Shown: in pieces, positions 41,555 through 50,296 of the stretch | Layout of the letters: the number at the start of each line of letters is the position of its first letter | Position numbering within the stretch: position 1 is the first letter of the stretch | NCBI RefSeq assembly: GCF_003261055.1 | Contig: NZ_CP030073.1 | Span: 7,812,001 to 7,876,000, forward strand | From: Streptomyces cadmiisoli | Lineage (GTDB): Bacteria; Actinomycetota; Actinomycetes; Streptomycetales; Streptomycetaceae | DNA: 64,000 nucleotides | Direction: 5' to 3' | Made by a program: the position numbers and the translations under genes | Notes under the pieces: generated by a model | The model's input: the letters and a program-made list of their open reading frames with translations, nothing else | Told to the model about the DNA's origin: nothing | Database searches by the model: none

Positions 41555-42937
41555 TCAACCGCCGAAGAGTTGGGTCCAGTACGTCCCGGCCCGGCCGCCG
41601 CCCTCGAAGCCGATCCCGATGCGGGTGAAGCCGGGCTTGAGGATGTTGGCGCGGTGCCCCGGGCTGTTCATCCACCCGGTCACCACCTCGGCGGGGGAGC
41701 GCTGGCCGCAGGCGATGTTCTCGCCGATGGAGCGCAGGGTGGAGCCCGCCGCGGCGGCCCGGTCCCAGGGCCGGCTGCCGTCGGGCGCCGTGTGGGAGTA
41801 GAAGTCCCGGGCGACCATGTCCGCGCTGTGCGCCTGGGCTGCCGCGGTCAGCGGGCCGTCGACGGCCAGCGGTGGCAGCCCGGCCCGGTCGCGCTCCCGG
41901 TTGGTGAGGCCGACGACCTCGCCCGCCACACGGGTCAGGTCGCCGGGGGCGAGGGGTCTGGCCCACAGGACGGTCCAGTGGACCGTCCCGGAACGGCCGG
42001 CGGTGGCGTACGCCCACCCGGTGTGGGTGAAGGCCGGGTCGCGCAGGGTGCGGCCGGGACCTTCCGAGCGCAGGCAGTGGTCCATGAACTCGGCGGGGGA
42101 GCGCGGGCCGGAGACCAGGTGTTCGCCCACGGTGACGTACGCGAACCCGGTGCTGGTGACGCGCCGGTACACCGAGACGCCGTCGCGGGTCTCGACGCCG
42201 AGCCGGCCGTCCGCCGCCATGGCGGCGGCGTGCGCCCGCGCCGCGCCGGTCAGCCGGGTGTCCGGGCTGACCGGCGGGGAGCTCGCCCGCGCGCGTGCGG
42301 AGTTGACCAGCGCGAGGAAGCCGTCCGGGTCGGCGGCGCCGCGCGGCGGGTGGGAGGGCGACGCGGGGACGGTGGCGGGGAAGCGCGGCGAGGGGGCTGC
42401 CGGGGCGGACGACGGGGGCGCCGACGATGACGCGGAGGGCGCCGGTGCGGACGGCGTGTCGTCCAGAACGTCCACGCCGAAGTCGCGCGCGAGTCCCGCC
42501 AGTCCGTCCGCGTACCCCTGCCCGAGCGCCCGCAGCTTCCAGCCCGCGCCGCGCCGGTACACCTCGGCGAGCAGCAGCACCGTCTCCCGGCCGGGGCGGG
42601 CGGGAGCGAAGCGGACGAGCGGGCGGCCGGTCCGGTCCGCGACGTGCAGCGTGGGGGCGGGCAGCCGGCCCAGGGGCGTGCCCGGGTCGGCGGGGGTGAC
42701 GGCCACGGTGACGCGGGTGGCTCCGGCACGCAGCCGCGGCGGATCCAGGGTGAGGGTGCCGCCGTGCAGCCGGGCGCCCGGAGCGGACGGCTGGTTGTAG
42801 AACACGAAGTCGCCGTCGTCCCGGACCCGGCCGCTGTCGTCCGTGATGAGCGCGGACACGTCGAAGGGCCCGGGCACCCGCACGGTCAGGGCGCCGCCCG
42901 GCAGGGGAGCGTTGCCGCCGGGGACCAACTCGTCCAT
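41555..42937 (-). CDS. TerD domain fused to two CAP (SCP/PR-1) domains
   Basis: A 460-residue fusion. The first 165 residues are TerD-like (LVPGGNAPLPGGALTVRVPG, FVFYNQPSAPG, ETVLLLAEVYRRGAGWKLRA), a calcium-binding fold linked to tellurite and general stress. A Pro/Ser/Ala linker (about 170-230) leads to two CAP domains: one near 235-345 (GFLALVNSARARA; SVYRRVTSTGFAYVTVGEHL) and one near 350-460 (GLTNRERDRAGLPPL; SIGENIACGQRSPAEVVTGW, SPGHRANIL). No signal peptide is visible, although most bacterial CAP proteins are secreted. Same strand as the AIM24 gene, 63 bases upstream, so a shared transcript is likely. Confidence 0.87.
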   Translation of the reverse strand: MDELVPGGNAPLPGGALTVRVPGPFDVSALITDDSGRVRDDGDFVFYNQPSAPGARLHGGTLTLDPPRLRAGATRVTVAVTPADPGTPLGRLPAPTLHVADRTGRPLVRFAPARPGRETVLLLAEVYRRGAGWKLRALGQGYADGLAGLARDFGVDVLDDTPSAPAPSASSSAPPSSAPAAPSPRFPATVPASPSHPPRGAADPDGFLALVNSARARASSPPVSPDTRLTGAARAHAAAMAADGRLGVETRDGVSVYRRVTSTGFAYVTVGEHLVSGPRSPAEFMDHCLRSEGPGRTLRDPAFTHTGWAYATAGRSGTVHWTVLWARPLAPGDLTRVAGEVVGLTNRERDRAGLPPLAVDGPLTAAAQAHSADMVARDFYSHTAPDGSRPWDRAAAAGSTLRSIGENIACGQRSPAEVVTGWMNSPGHRANILKPGFTRIGIGFEGGGRAGTYWTQLFGG

Positions 42938-43069
42938 GGTGTCGCCCTGTTGTAGTCCGCCGTCTCCGACTCCGGTGCGTCGACCTGAGAACGTCCGCCG
43001 GGACGATGTCGGTTCCCGGCAGGACGGCGCCTTCATTCACAAGCTCAAGTGGCGCTCATTGCCTGGCCT

Positions 43070-43082
43070 TTGAATGTTTCAA
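43070..43082 (+). promoter_or_regulatory. Palindrome TTGAA-N3-TTCAA upstream of the ROK gene
   Basis: TTGAATGTTTCAA is a perfect inverted repeat about 42 bases before the -35 element of the ROK promoter. It could be an operator for the ROK regulator itself, but this is untested. Confidence 0.35.
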
Positions 43083-43123
43083 TCCAGTCCTGGTGGATCT
43101 TTCGTGGAGTTCTGCTTCTTTCA

Positions 43124-43152
43124 TTGACACCGGAAAATAAGACTCATAGGTT
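43124..43152 (+). promoter_or_regulatory. Consensus promoter TTGACA-N17-TAGGTT for the ROK gene
   Basis: TTGACA (43124-43129) and TAGGTT (43147-43152) are separated by exactly 17 bases. The -10 ends seven bases before the ATG at 43160, so transcription should begin at the start codon and the mRNA would be leaderless. No Shine-Dalgarno precedes the ATG. Confidence 0.75.
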
Positions 43153-43159
43153 CCGGGCC

Positions 43160-44356
43160 ATGCGCTCCACCTCACCTGCCGAGGCGTTCCCCGCCGCCAC
43201 ACCCGCCGCCTCGCAGATCTTCACCACCGTCCTGTCCCACGGCCCGCTCACCCGATCGGAGACGGCCGAGCGGACCGGCCTGTCCGCGGCGGCGGTGACC
43301 AAGGCGGTCCGGCCCCTGATCGAGGCCGGGTACCTGGTCGAGGACGTCGACGAGGAAGCGCGCGGCGCGCTCGGCCGACCCGCGAACCCGGTGCGGGTCG
43401 AAGGAGGCCGGGCCCTGTTCATCGGCGTCAAGGTGACCGGCGACGAACTCATCGGCGTCCTCGCCGACCTGTGCTGCCGCATCCGCGTCGCCCGGCACGT
43501 GCCGCTGCCCGACCGCGACCCCAAACCGGTGCTGGCGGCCATCGCCGACCTGGTGCGGGAACTGCTCATGGAGGCGGACGGCTTCGGCGTGCAGGTGCGA
43601 GGACTCGGCCTCGCCGTCTCCGGAGACGTCGACCGCGCCGCGGGCACCGTCCGCTACTCGCCCTTCCTGGACTGGCGGGATGTGCCGCTCGCCGAACTCG
43701 CCGCGATGACCACCGGGTTGCCGGTGACCGTCGAGAACGACGTGCGCGCCCTGACCGTCGCCGAGCAGTGGTTCGGCGCCGGAGTCGGGCTGTCGGACTT
43801 CGCCGTCGTCACCGTCGGCGCCGGTATCGGCTGCGGCCTGGTCGTGCACGGACGCGTGGTCGCCGGGGCGCACGGCGTGGCCGGGGAGATCGGCCACGTG
43901 GCGATCGACCCGGCGGGCCCCCCGTGCCACTGCGGCAACCGCGGCTGCGTCGAGGCGATCGCGGGCGACACGGCCATCCTCGCCGCGATCAGGGAGGCGA
44001 CGGGTGCCGAGGTCGCCGACGCGGCGGACGCGCTGGCCCTCGCCCACCGGGGCGACGCCGGGGCACGCGCGGTGTACGCGCGCGCCGGTGAGGCCATCGG
44101 CCGAGGCATCGCCACCGTGGCCAACCTCCTCGGTCCCGAGCTGGTGATCATCTCCGGCGAGGGACTCGCCGCCTACGACCTGTTCGCCGAGCAGATCCGC
44201 GACGCCTTCGCCGCGGCAGCGTTCGGCTCCGCCGCGCGCTGCGACGTACGCACCCGCCCGCTGCCCTTCGAGGAATGGGCCCGGGGCGCCGCCGCCACCG
44301 CCATCCAGAGCTTCATCGACACGGACCGGACCCAGCCCCAACCCACCCGCAGCTGA
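43160..44356 (+). CDS. ROK family transcriptional regulator
   Basis: A 398-residue sugar-responsive regulator. The winged HTH lies near residues 25-60 (GPLTRSETAERTGLSAAAVT). The ROK domain follows with VKVTGDELIGVL, ENDVRALTVAEQWFGAG, the sugar-binding GVAGEIGHVAIDP and the zinc motif CHCGNRGCVEAIAG. In this family a sugar ligand releases the protein from operators of nearby hydrolase or transport genes. It directly precedes GH27 with 23 bases between them, so it probably controls its own operon. Confidence 0.92.
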   Translation: MRSTSPAEAFPAATPAASQIFTTVLSHGPLTRSETAERTGLSAAAVTKAVRPLIEAGYLVEDVDEEARGALGRPANPVRVEGGRALFIGVKVTGDELIGVLADLCCRIRVARHVPLPDRDPKPVLAAIADLVRELLMEADGFGVQVRGLGLAVSGDVDRAAGTVRYSPFLDWRDVPLAELAAMTTGLPVTVENDVRALTVAEQWFGAGVGLSDFAVVTVGAGIGCGLVVHGRVVAGAHGVAGEIGHVAIDPAGPPCHCGNRGCVEAIAGDTAILAAIREATGAEVADAADALALAHRGDAGARAVYARAGEAIGRGIATVANLLGPELVIISGEGLAAYDLFAEQIRDAFAAAAFGSAARCDVRTRPLPFEEWARGAAATAIQSFIDTDRTQPQPTRS

Positions 44357-44379
44357 ACCGACCCCAGGAGGTACGACCC

Positions 44380-46236
44380 ATGCGGTCATCCTCGTACTCC
44401 GCCCTGCCCGGACGCGGCCTGAGAGCCCTGGTCGTCATGGCCGTCACGGCGGCCCTCGCGACCGCCGGAACGGCCGTGCAGGCGGCCCCGGACACCGACG
44501 GCTCGCAGGCGACCACCGCGTCGGCCGCCGCGCCGGCCCCGGAGACCGCCACCGCGCCCGCCCTCGCGGCCAAGCCCTACATGGGCTGGTCGAGTTGGAG
44601 CATGCAGTCGTCGAAATACCCGGGGCTCAACCCGAACGGCGACTACAGCTACCTGACCGAGGCCAACGTCCTCAAGCAGGCCGACGCGATGGCACGCAAG
44701 CTCAAGCCCTACGGCTACGAGTACGTCAACATCGACGCCGGCTGGTGGCGCGACCAGGCCTGGAAGCCGGAATTCGACGAGTTCGGCCGCCAGAAGGCCG
44801 ACCCGGTGCGCTTCCCCCGCGGTATGAAGGCGGTCGCCGACCACGTCCACGCCAAGGGACTCAAGGCCGGCATCTACCTGCCCGTCGGCCTGGAGAAGGA
44901 GGCCTACGGCGAGGGCAAGGTGCCGATCTGGAACACCGAGGACTGCACCACCGCCGACATCGTCCACGGCGACCTGCGCACCACCAACGGCTGGGACAGC
45001 GCCTACAAGATCGACTTCTCCCGTCCCTGCGCCCAGAAGTACATCGACTCCCAGGCCCGGCTGTTCGCCGACTGGGGCTACGACTTCCTCAAGCTCGACG
45101 GCGTCGGTCCCGGCTCCTTCAAGAACGGCGACCAGTACAACAACGTCGCCGACGTGGCCGCGTGGCAGAAGGCCATCGCCGCCACCGGCCGCCCCATCCA
45201 CCTGGAACTGTCCTGGTCGCTGGACATCGGGCACGCCGAGGACTGGAAGAAGTACTCCAACGGGTGGCGGATCGACACCGACGTGGAGTGCTACTGCAAC
45301 ACCCTCGTCACCTGGGAGAACTCCGTCGACGACCGGTGGGACGACGCCCCCGCCTGGACCCGCCACGCCGGCCCCGGCGGCTGGAACGACCTCGACACCC
45401 TCAACGTCGGCAACGGTGAGATGGACGGCCTGACCAAGGCCGAACGCCAGAGCTACGCCACCCTGTGGGCCATCGCCAAGTCCCCGCTGTACACCGGCGA
45501 CGACCTCACCCGCCTCGACTCCTACGGCCTGTCCCTGCTGACCAACCGCGAGGTCATCGCCGTCAACCAGGGCGACACCCCGCCCGCGAAGCCGGTCACG
45601 CCCTCCGACCCGCAGCAGGTGTGGGCCGCGAAGAACCCCGACGGCAGCCACACCGTCGCCCTGTTCAACCTCGCCGACTCCCCGGCCGCCGTCACCGCCG
45701 ACTGGGCGACGCTGGGCTTCACCGGCAAGGCGAGCGTGCGCGACCTGTGGAACCACGAGAATCTCGGCACCCACCAGAACAAGATCACCCAGGCTCTGCC
45801 GGCGCACGGCTCCCGGCTGTTCACCGTCGAGCCGCGCGGCAGCGCGGTGACCGCCACCGGCATCGAGGCCGAGTCGGCGGCGAACACCCTGAGCGGCAAC
45901 GCGTCCGTGGCCGGCTGCTCGGCCTGCTCCGAGGGACACAAGGTCGGCGGCCTCTACCTCGGCGGCAAACTGACGTTCAACGACGTCGTAGTCGCCAAGG
46001 CCGGCACCTATCAGATCAAGGTCACCTACGTCAGCGGTGACGCCCGCTCCGCCGACGTCCTGGCCAACGGCGGCGGCGCCACCCGCCACAAGTTCGCCGC
46101 CACCGGCGACTGGGGGACCGCGAACAGTGTGTACGTGCCGGTGTCGCTGAAGGCGGGCGCCAACACCATCACGTTCGACAGCGGTTCGAGCTACGCACCG
46201 GACATCGACCGGATCGACGTGCCGAAGACCGCCTGA
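44380..46236 (+). CDS. Secreted GH27 glycosidase with C-terminal carbohydrate-binding domain
   Basis: A 618-residue exported enzyme. A signal peptide (ALVVMAVTAALATAGTAV) is followed by a GH27 barrel: YMGWSSWSMQSSKYPGLNPN, YEYVNIDAGWW, and GYDFLKLDGVGPGS, whose Asp is the nucleophile. GGWNDLDTLNVGNGEMDG marks the end of the barrel. From about residue 500 (TGIEAESAANTLSGNA; SGSSYAPDIDRIDVPK) there is a CBM6/35-like beta-sandwich. GH27 includes alpha-galactosidases and beta-L-arabinopyranosidases; the exact sugar is not certain. AGGAGG precedes the ATG. Likely co-transcribed with the ROK gene. Confidence 0.9.
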   Translation: MRSSSYSALPGRGLRALVVMAVTAALATAGTAVQAAPDTDGSQATTASAAAPAPETATAPALAAKPYMGWSSWSMQSSKYPGLNPNGDYSYLTEANVLKQADAMARKLKPYGYEYVNIDAGWWRDQAWKPEFDEFGRQKADPVRFPRGMKAVADHVHAKGLKAGIYLPVGLEKEAYGEGKVPIWNTEDCTTADIVHGDLRTTNGWDSAYKIDFSRPCAQKYIDSQARLFADWGYDFLKLDGVGPGSFKNGDQYNNVADVAAWQKAIAATGRPIHLELSWSLDIGHAEDWKKYSNGWRIDTDVECYCNTLVTWENSVDDRWDDAPAWTRHAGPGGWNDLDTLNVGNGEMDGLTKAERQSYATLWAIAKSPLYTGDDLTRLDSYGLSLLTNREVIAVNQGDTPPAKPVTPSDPQQVWAAKNPDGSHTVALFNLADSPAAVTADWATLGFTGKASVRDLWNHENLGTHQNKITQALPAHGSRLFTVEPRGSAVTATGIEAESAANTLSGNASVAGCSACSEGHKVGGLYLGGKLTFNDVVVAKAGTYQIKVTYVSGDARSADVLANGGGATRHKFAATGDWGTANSVYVPVSLKAGANTITFDSGSSYAPDIDRIDVPKTA

Positions 46237-46247
46237 CCGACCTTCCC

Positions 46248-46273
46248 GGGGCCCGGCCCCCGCGCCGGGCCCC
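46248..46273 (+). terminator. Hairpin between GH27 and GH95
   Basis: A perfect 10-bp stem (GGGGCCCGGC and its complement) with a six-base loop starts 12 bases after the GH27 stop and 27 bases before GH95. It may end part of the ROK-GH27 transcript or stabilise its 3' end, making the downstream pair less abundant. Confidence 0.6.
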
Positions 46274-46300
46274 TTCCCGCCGACGTCCCCGGAGCCGCAC

Positions 46301-48679
46301 ATGAACCCCAGCCCGAACGAGCCCAGCAGAAGAACGCTGCTCTCCGCCGCCGCGACGGCCGGCCTCACCGCGGCCCTCGCCGGCCTGCCGGCCTTCACCG
46401 CCTCAGCGGCGCCCCGGCGGCCCACCGCCGCCGAGCCGGCGGCCGCCGGCACGTCGCGCGACCGGCTGTGGTGGCAGGCCCCCGCCGACGAAGGCTCCAT
46501 GATCGAACAGGGCCTGCCGGTCGGCAACGGCCGGCTCGGCGCGCTCGTGAGCAACGACCCGGGCCGCGAGCTGCTGCTGATCACGGACGCCACGATGTGG
46601 ACCGGCGGCCTCAACGACACCCTCGACGCCGACGGGCAGTTCCCCTACGGGCGCGCCGACTTTGGCTCCTTCACCCTGCTCGCCCGCCTCACCGTCGACA
46701 TCCCCGACCACGACCTGTCCGCCGTCAACGGCTACCGGCGCACCCTCGACCTCGCGCAGGGCCTGGTCGACAGCTCGTACGTCCGCTCCGGCGTCACCTA
46801 CCGTCGGCAGATCTTCGCCAGCCGGCCCGACGACGTCATCGTGCTGCACTTCACCCAGAGCGGAGGCGGCCGCTACACCGGCTCCCTGACATTGGAGGGC
46901 ACACACGGCGAGAAGCCGTCGCGGGCCGATTCCTTCGGCGGGTCCTTCACCAACGGCCTGCGCTACGGCGCGGCCGTCCGGGCGTACGGCACCGGCGGCA
47001 AGGTGGCCGTCGACGGCACACGGATCGACTTCGCCGGCTGCCGGGACCTCACCGTGGTGGTGAGCGGCGGCACGAACTACGCCCCCGACGCGGCGGCGAA
47101 CTACCGCAACCCCTCCCTGGACCCCGAGGAGCTGGCCCGCACCAAGGTCCGCGACGCGGCCGCCCACTCGGCCGCCGCACTGGCCCGCACCCATGTGGCC
47201 GACCACCGCGACCTGTACGGCCGGCTCGATGTCTCGCTCGGCGCCTCCACCGACGCCCAGCGCTCCCTGGACACCTGGGAACGCCTCAAGGCACGCCACC
47301 GCGACGGCACGCCCGACCCCGAACTCGAGGCGGCCTACCTCCAGTTCGGCCGCTATCTGATGATCTCCGGCTCGCGCGGCAGCCTCCCCCTGAACCTGCA
47401 AGGCCTGTGGCTGGACGGCAACGACCCGGACTGGATGGGCGACTACCACACGGACGTCAACATCCAGATGAACTACTGGATGGCCGACCGGGCCGGTCTG
47501 TCCCAGTGCTTCGACGCCTTCACCGACTACTGCCTGGACCAGCTGCCGTCCTGGACCGAGCTGACGCGGTCCCTGTTCAACGACCCCCGCAACCGCTACC
47601 GCAACTCCACCGGCAAGATCGCCGGCTGGACGGTCGCCATCTCCACCAACATCCACGGCGGGATGGGCTGGTGGTGGCACCCGGCGGGCAACGCCTGGCT
47701 GTGCAACAGCCTGTTCGAGCACTACGAGTACACCCAGTCACGTCAGCACCTCGCCAGGATCTACCCCCTGCTCAAGGGCGCCTGCGAGTTCTGGGAGGCA
47801 CGGCTGCTGACCACCACCCTGCCCGGCACCTCGACGGAGGTGCTCATCGCCGACAGCGACTGGTCACCGGAGCACGGCCCGCTCGACGCCAAGGGCATCA
47901 CCTACGCCCAGGAACTGGTGTGGGCGCTGTTCGCCAACTACGCGACCGCGTCGGCCGTGCTGAAGAAGGACGCCGCGTACGCCGGCACGATCGAGGGCCT
48001 GCGCAAGCGCCTGTACCTGCCGCGGGTCAGCCCGAAGACGGGCTGGCTGGAGGAGTGGATGTCGCCCGACAACCTCGGCGAGACCACCCACCGGCACCTG
48101 TCCGGGCTGGTCGGCCTCTTCCCCGGCGACCGCATCCGCCCCGACGGCTCGACCCCGAAGGAGATCGTCGACGGCGCCGCCGCCCAGCTCACCGCGCGCG
48201 GCATGAACAGTTTCGGCTGGGCCAACGCCTGGCGCAGCCTGTGCTGGGCCCGTCTGAAGGACGCGGACAAGGCCTACCAGCTGATCGTCAACAACCTCCG
48301 CCCCTCCACCGGCGGCAGCAACGGCACCGCCTTCAACCTGTTCGACATCTACGAGGTCGAACAGGGCCGCGGCATCTTCCAGATCGACGCGAACTTCGGC
48401 ACCCCCGCGGCGATGATGGAGATGATGCTCTACTCCCGCCCCGGCCACATCGAACTCCTGCCCGCCCTTCCGGGGGCCTGGGCGGAATCCGGCTCCGTCT
48501 CCGGTGTCCCGGCGCGGGGCGGATTCGTCGTGGACCTCGCGTGGCGGGACGGGCGACCGACCTCCGTCCGGATCCGCAGCGTGGGCGGCCGGACCACCGA
48601 GGTGGTCTTCGCGGGAACCTCCCGCACGGTGACGGTGCGGCCCGGCGAGTCCGTCTCCCTGAAGGACCTCACCCGGTGA
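46301..48679 (+). CDS. Secreted GH95 glycosidase (alpha-L-fucosidase/galactosidase type)
   Basis: A 792-residue enzyme with a Tat-type signal (PSRRTLLSAAATAGLTAALA). GH95 features are LPVGNGRLGALVSNDPGREL, LPLNLQGLWLDGNDPDWMGD, YHTDVNIQMNYWMA (catalytic asparagines), IADSDWSPEHGP (glutamate) and IFQIDANFGTPAAMMEMML (aspartate). Known members release alpha-1,2-L-fucose or L-galactose from glycans such as xyloglucan. Together with GH27 and the esterase it suggests removal of side chains from plant cell-wall polymers. Its stop overlaps the next start as GTGA. Confidence 0.93.
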   Translation: MNPSPNEPSRRTLLSAAATAGLTAALAGLPAFTASAAPRRPTAAEPAAAGTSRDRLWWQAPADEGSMIEQGLPVGNGRLGALVSNDPGRELLLITDATMWTGGLNDTLDADGQFPYGRADFGSFTLLARLTVDIPDHDLSAVNGYRRTLDLAQGLVDSSYVRSGVTYRRQIFASRPDDVIVLHFTQSGGGRYTGSLTLEGTHGEKPSRADSFGGSFTNGLRYGAAVRAYGTGGKVAVDGTRIDFAGCRDLTVVVSGGTNYAPDAAANYRNPSLDPEELARTKVRDAAAHSAAALARTHVADHRDLYGRLDVSLGASTDAQRSLDTWERLKARHRDGTPDPELEAAYLQFGRYLMISGSRGSLPLNLQGLWLDGNDPDWMGDYHTDVNIQMNYWMADRAGLSQCFDAFTDYCLDQLPSWTELTRSLFNDPRNRYRNSTGKIAGWTVAISTNIHGGMGWWWHPAGNAWLCNSLFEHYEYTQSRQHLARIYPLLKGACEFWEARLLTTTLPGTSTEVLIADSDWSPEHGPLDAKGITYAQELVWALFANYATASAVLKKDAAYAGTIEGLRKRLYLPRVSPKTGWLEEWMSPDNLGETTHRHLSGLVGLFPGDRIRPDGSTPKEIVDGAAAQLTARGMNSFGWANAWRSLCWARLKDADKAYQLIVNNLRPSTGGSNGTAFNLFDIYEVEQGRGIFQIDANFGTPAAMMEMMLYSRPGHIELLPALPGAWAESGSVSGVPARGGFVVDLAWRDGRPTSVRIRSVGGRTTEVVFAGTSRTVTVRPGESVSLKDLTR

Positions 48680-49890
48680 CGGCCCGGTTCGCCCGCGCGG
48701 TGCGGCCGGCCGCCGTGCTGCTCCTCGCCGCCGCGGTGCAGGTGCCCGCGGCGGCCGAGGCGGCGCCGGCCCGGCACGACGTCGTCACCTGGGGAGCCGC
48801 CGCCGACCGCATGGGGGAGGGCACCGCCGACCGCAGCTACCGCCTCGTCGTGCGCACCAGTGCCGGCGGGGACGGTCTGCGGGTCCGGCTCTCCAACGCC
48901 TTCGGCGACCGGCCGGTGACTTTCGGCAGCGTGCACGCCGGCGTGCGGCTGACCGGCGCCGAACTGGTCCCCGGCAGCAACCGCCCGCTGACCTTCGGCG
49001 GCGCGCGCTCCGTCACCGTCCCCGCGGGCGCCACCGTCCGCAGCGATCCGCTGCCCGGCAAGGTGCCGGCCGGGACGGATCTGGTGGTCAGTCTGCACAC
49101 CCCGGACGCCGCGGGACCGGCGACCGGCCATGGGATGGCCATGCAGACGTCGTACGCCGCCCGGGGCGACCACGCCGCCGAGGAGAGCGCCGCCGCCTGG
49201 ACGGACACCATCGGCTCCTGGTTCTACCTGGACGCCGTCACCGTCCGTACGAGCGCGACGACCGGCGCGGTCGTCGCCCTCGGCGACTCGATCACGGACG
49301 GCTGGCAGTCGAGCACCGACCTCAACCGTCGCTGGCCCGACTATCTCGCCCGCCGGCTCCGCGCGGCGGACGGTACGAGCGTCAAGGGCGTGGCCAACGA
49401 GGGGATCTCCGGCAACAAGGTCCTCGCCGACGGTGCCGGGCAGAGCGCCCTGAACCGGCTGGAGCGCGACGTGCTGTCCCACCCCGGCGTGCGCACCGTG
49501 TTCCTCTTCGAGGGCGTCAACGACATCAAGGCGCACACCGGGGTGACGGCCGGGGACCTCATCGCCGGCTACCGGCAGATCGTCGACCGGGCGCACAAGG
49601 CCGGCAAGTGTGTCGTCGGCGCCACCGTGGGGCCCTTCAAGGGCTGGTCGGAATGGGATCCGGCCGCCGAGGCGGTGCGTCAGGAGGTCAACGCGTTCGT
49701 CCGGGACAGCGGGGAGTTCGACGCCGTCGCCGACTTCGACCGCATCCTGCGCAGCCCCTACGACCAGGAGCGAATCCTGCCGTTCTTCGACAACGGCGAC
49801 CACCTGCACCCCAACGACAAGGGGATGCAGGCACTCGCCGACGCCGTGGACGTCGAAGCCCTCGACTGCGCGGCCCGGCGCCTCGAATGA
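48676..49890 (+). CDS. Secreted SGNH/GDSL hydrolase
   Basis: A 404-residue exported esterase. A signal peptide (VRPAAVLLLAAAVQVPAAAE) is followed by a beta-sandwich-like part (residues 35-180) and the SGNH domain. Catalytic blocks are VALGDSITDGWQSS (Ser), NEGISGNKVL (Gly/Asn), FEGVNDIKAH (Asn) and DNGDHLHPND (Asp-His). Streptomyces relatives are carbohydrate esterases that remove acetyl groups from wall polysaccharides, fitting the GH27-GH95 locus. The GTG start overlaps the GH95 stop, so translation is coupled. Confidence 0.92.
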   Translation: MTARFARAVRPAAVLLLAAAVQVPAAAEAAPARHDVVTWGAAADRMGEGTADRSYRLVVRTSAGGDGLRVRLSNAFGDRPVTFGSVHAGVRLTGAELVPGSNRPLTFGGARSVTVPAGATVRSDPLPGKVPAGTDLVVSLHTPDAAGPATGHGMAMQTSYAARGDHAAEESAAAWTDTIGSWFYLDAVTVRTSATTGAVVALGDSITDGWQSSTDLNRRWPDYLARRLRAADGTSVKGVANEGISGNKVLADGAGQSALNRLERDVLSHPGVRTVFLFEGVNDIKAHTGVTAGDLIAGYRQIVDRAHKAGKCVVGATVGPFKGWSEWDPAAEAVRQEVNAFVRDSGEFDAVADFDRILRSPYDQERILPFFDNGDHLHPNDKGMQALADAVDVEALDCAARRLE

Positions 49891-49902
49891 CGGGTGTGCC
49901 CG

Positions 49903-49938
49903 CCGCGGGACGGGTGCGCTCCCGCACCCGTCCCGCGG
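49903..49938. terminator. 16-bp hairpin ending the glycosidase locus
   Basis: A perfect 16-bp stem (CCGCGGGACGGGTGCG and its complement) with a four-base loop begins 12 bases after the SGNH stop and ends eight bases before the stop of the opposing UBP gene. Confidence 0.85.
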
Positions 49939-49945
49939 GCGGCGC

Positions 49946-50296
49946 TCAGTCCAGCGTTCTCGCCCAGTCCACGGGCACCCGCCCGGCCGGTCCGGGCGTC
50001 GGCTGGTCCAGTGGGTGGGCCTCGGGTCCGGCCAGATGGGGCCCGGACTCGTACAGCTCGTCCGTCGCGAAGTTCCAGAACCACGCCTCGCCGGGTTCGA
50101 AGCTCTGCATCACCGGGTGCCCGGTGGCCTCGTAGTGCGCCGAGGCGTGCTTGGCGGGGGAGGAGTCGCAGCAGCCGATGTGACCGCACTGGGCACAGCG
50201 CCGCAGGTGGAACCACCATCCGCCGTCCGCGTTGCATTCCATGCAACCGGTGCCGCTCGGCGGGACGCTGGGGTCGATTCCGGTGTCGCTGGTCAT
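49946..50296 (-). CDS. UBP-type zinc finger protein
   Basis: A 116-residue protein that is essentially one UBP zinc finger: GCMECNADGGWWFHLRRCAQ, CGHIGCCDSSPAKHASAHYE and ATGHPVMQSFEPGEAWFWNF. In eukaryotes this fold recognises the free C-terminus of ubiquitin; bacteria of this type have no ubiquitin, so the ligand is unknown. Its ATG overlaps the stop of the kinase gene (ATGA), which places it as the third gene of a coupled signalling operon. Confidence 0.9.
   Translation of the reverse strand: MTSDTGIDPSVPPSGTGCMECNADGGWWFHLRRCAQCGHIGCCDSSPAKHASAHYEATGHPVMQSFEPGEAWFWNFATDELYESGPHLAGPEAHPLDQPTPGPAGRVPVDWARTLD

Noticed and set aside
46468..48675. Long open frame (over 700 codons) running through GH95 in another frame
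   Set aside because: Its protein is Arg/Pro-rich with no domain, typical of a GC-rich shadow. Only the part from 48676 on, the SGNH hydrolase, is real.
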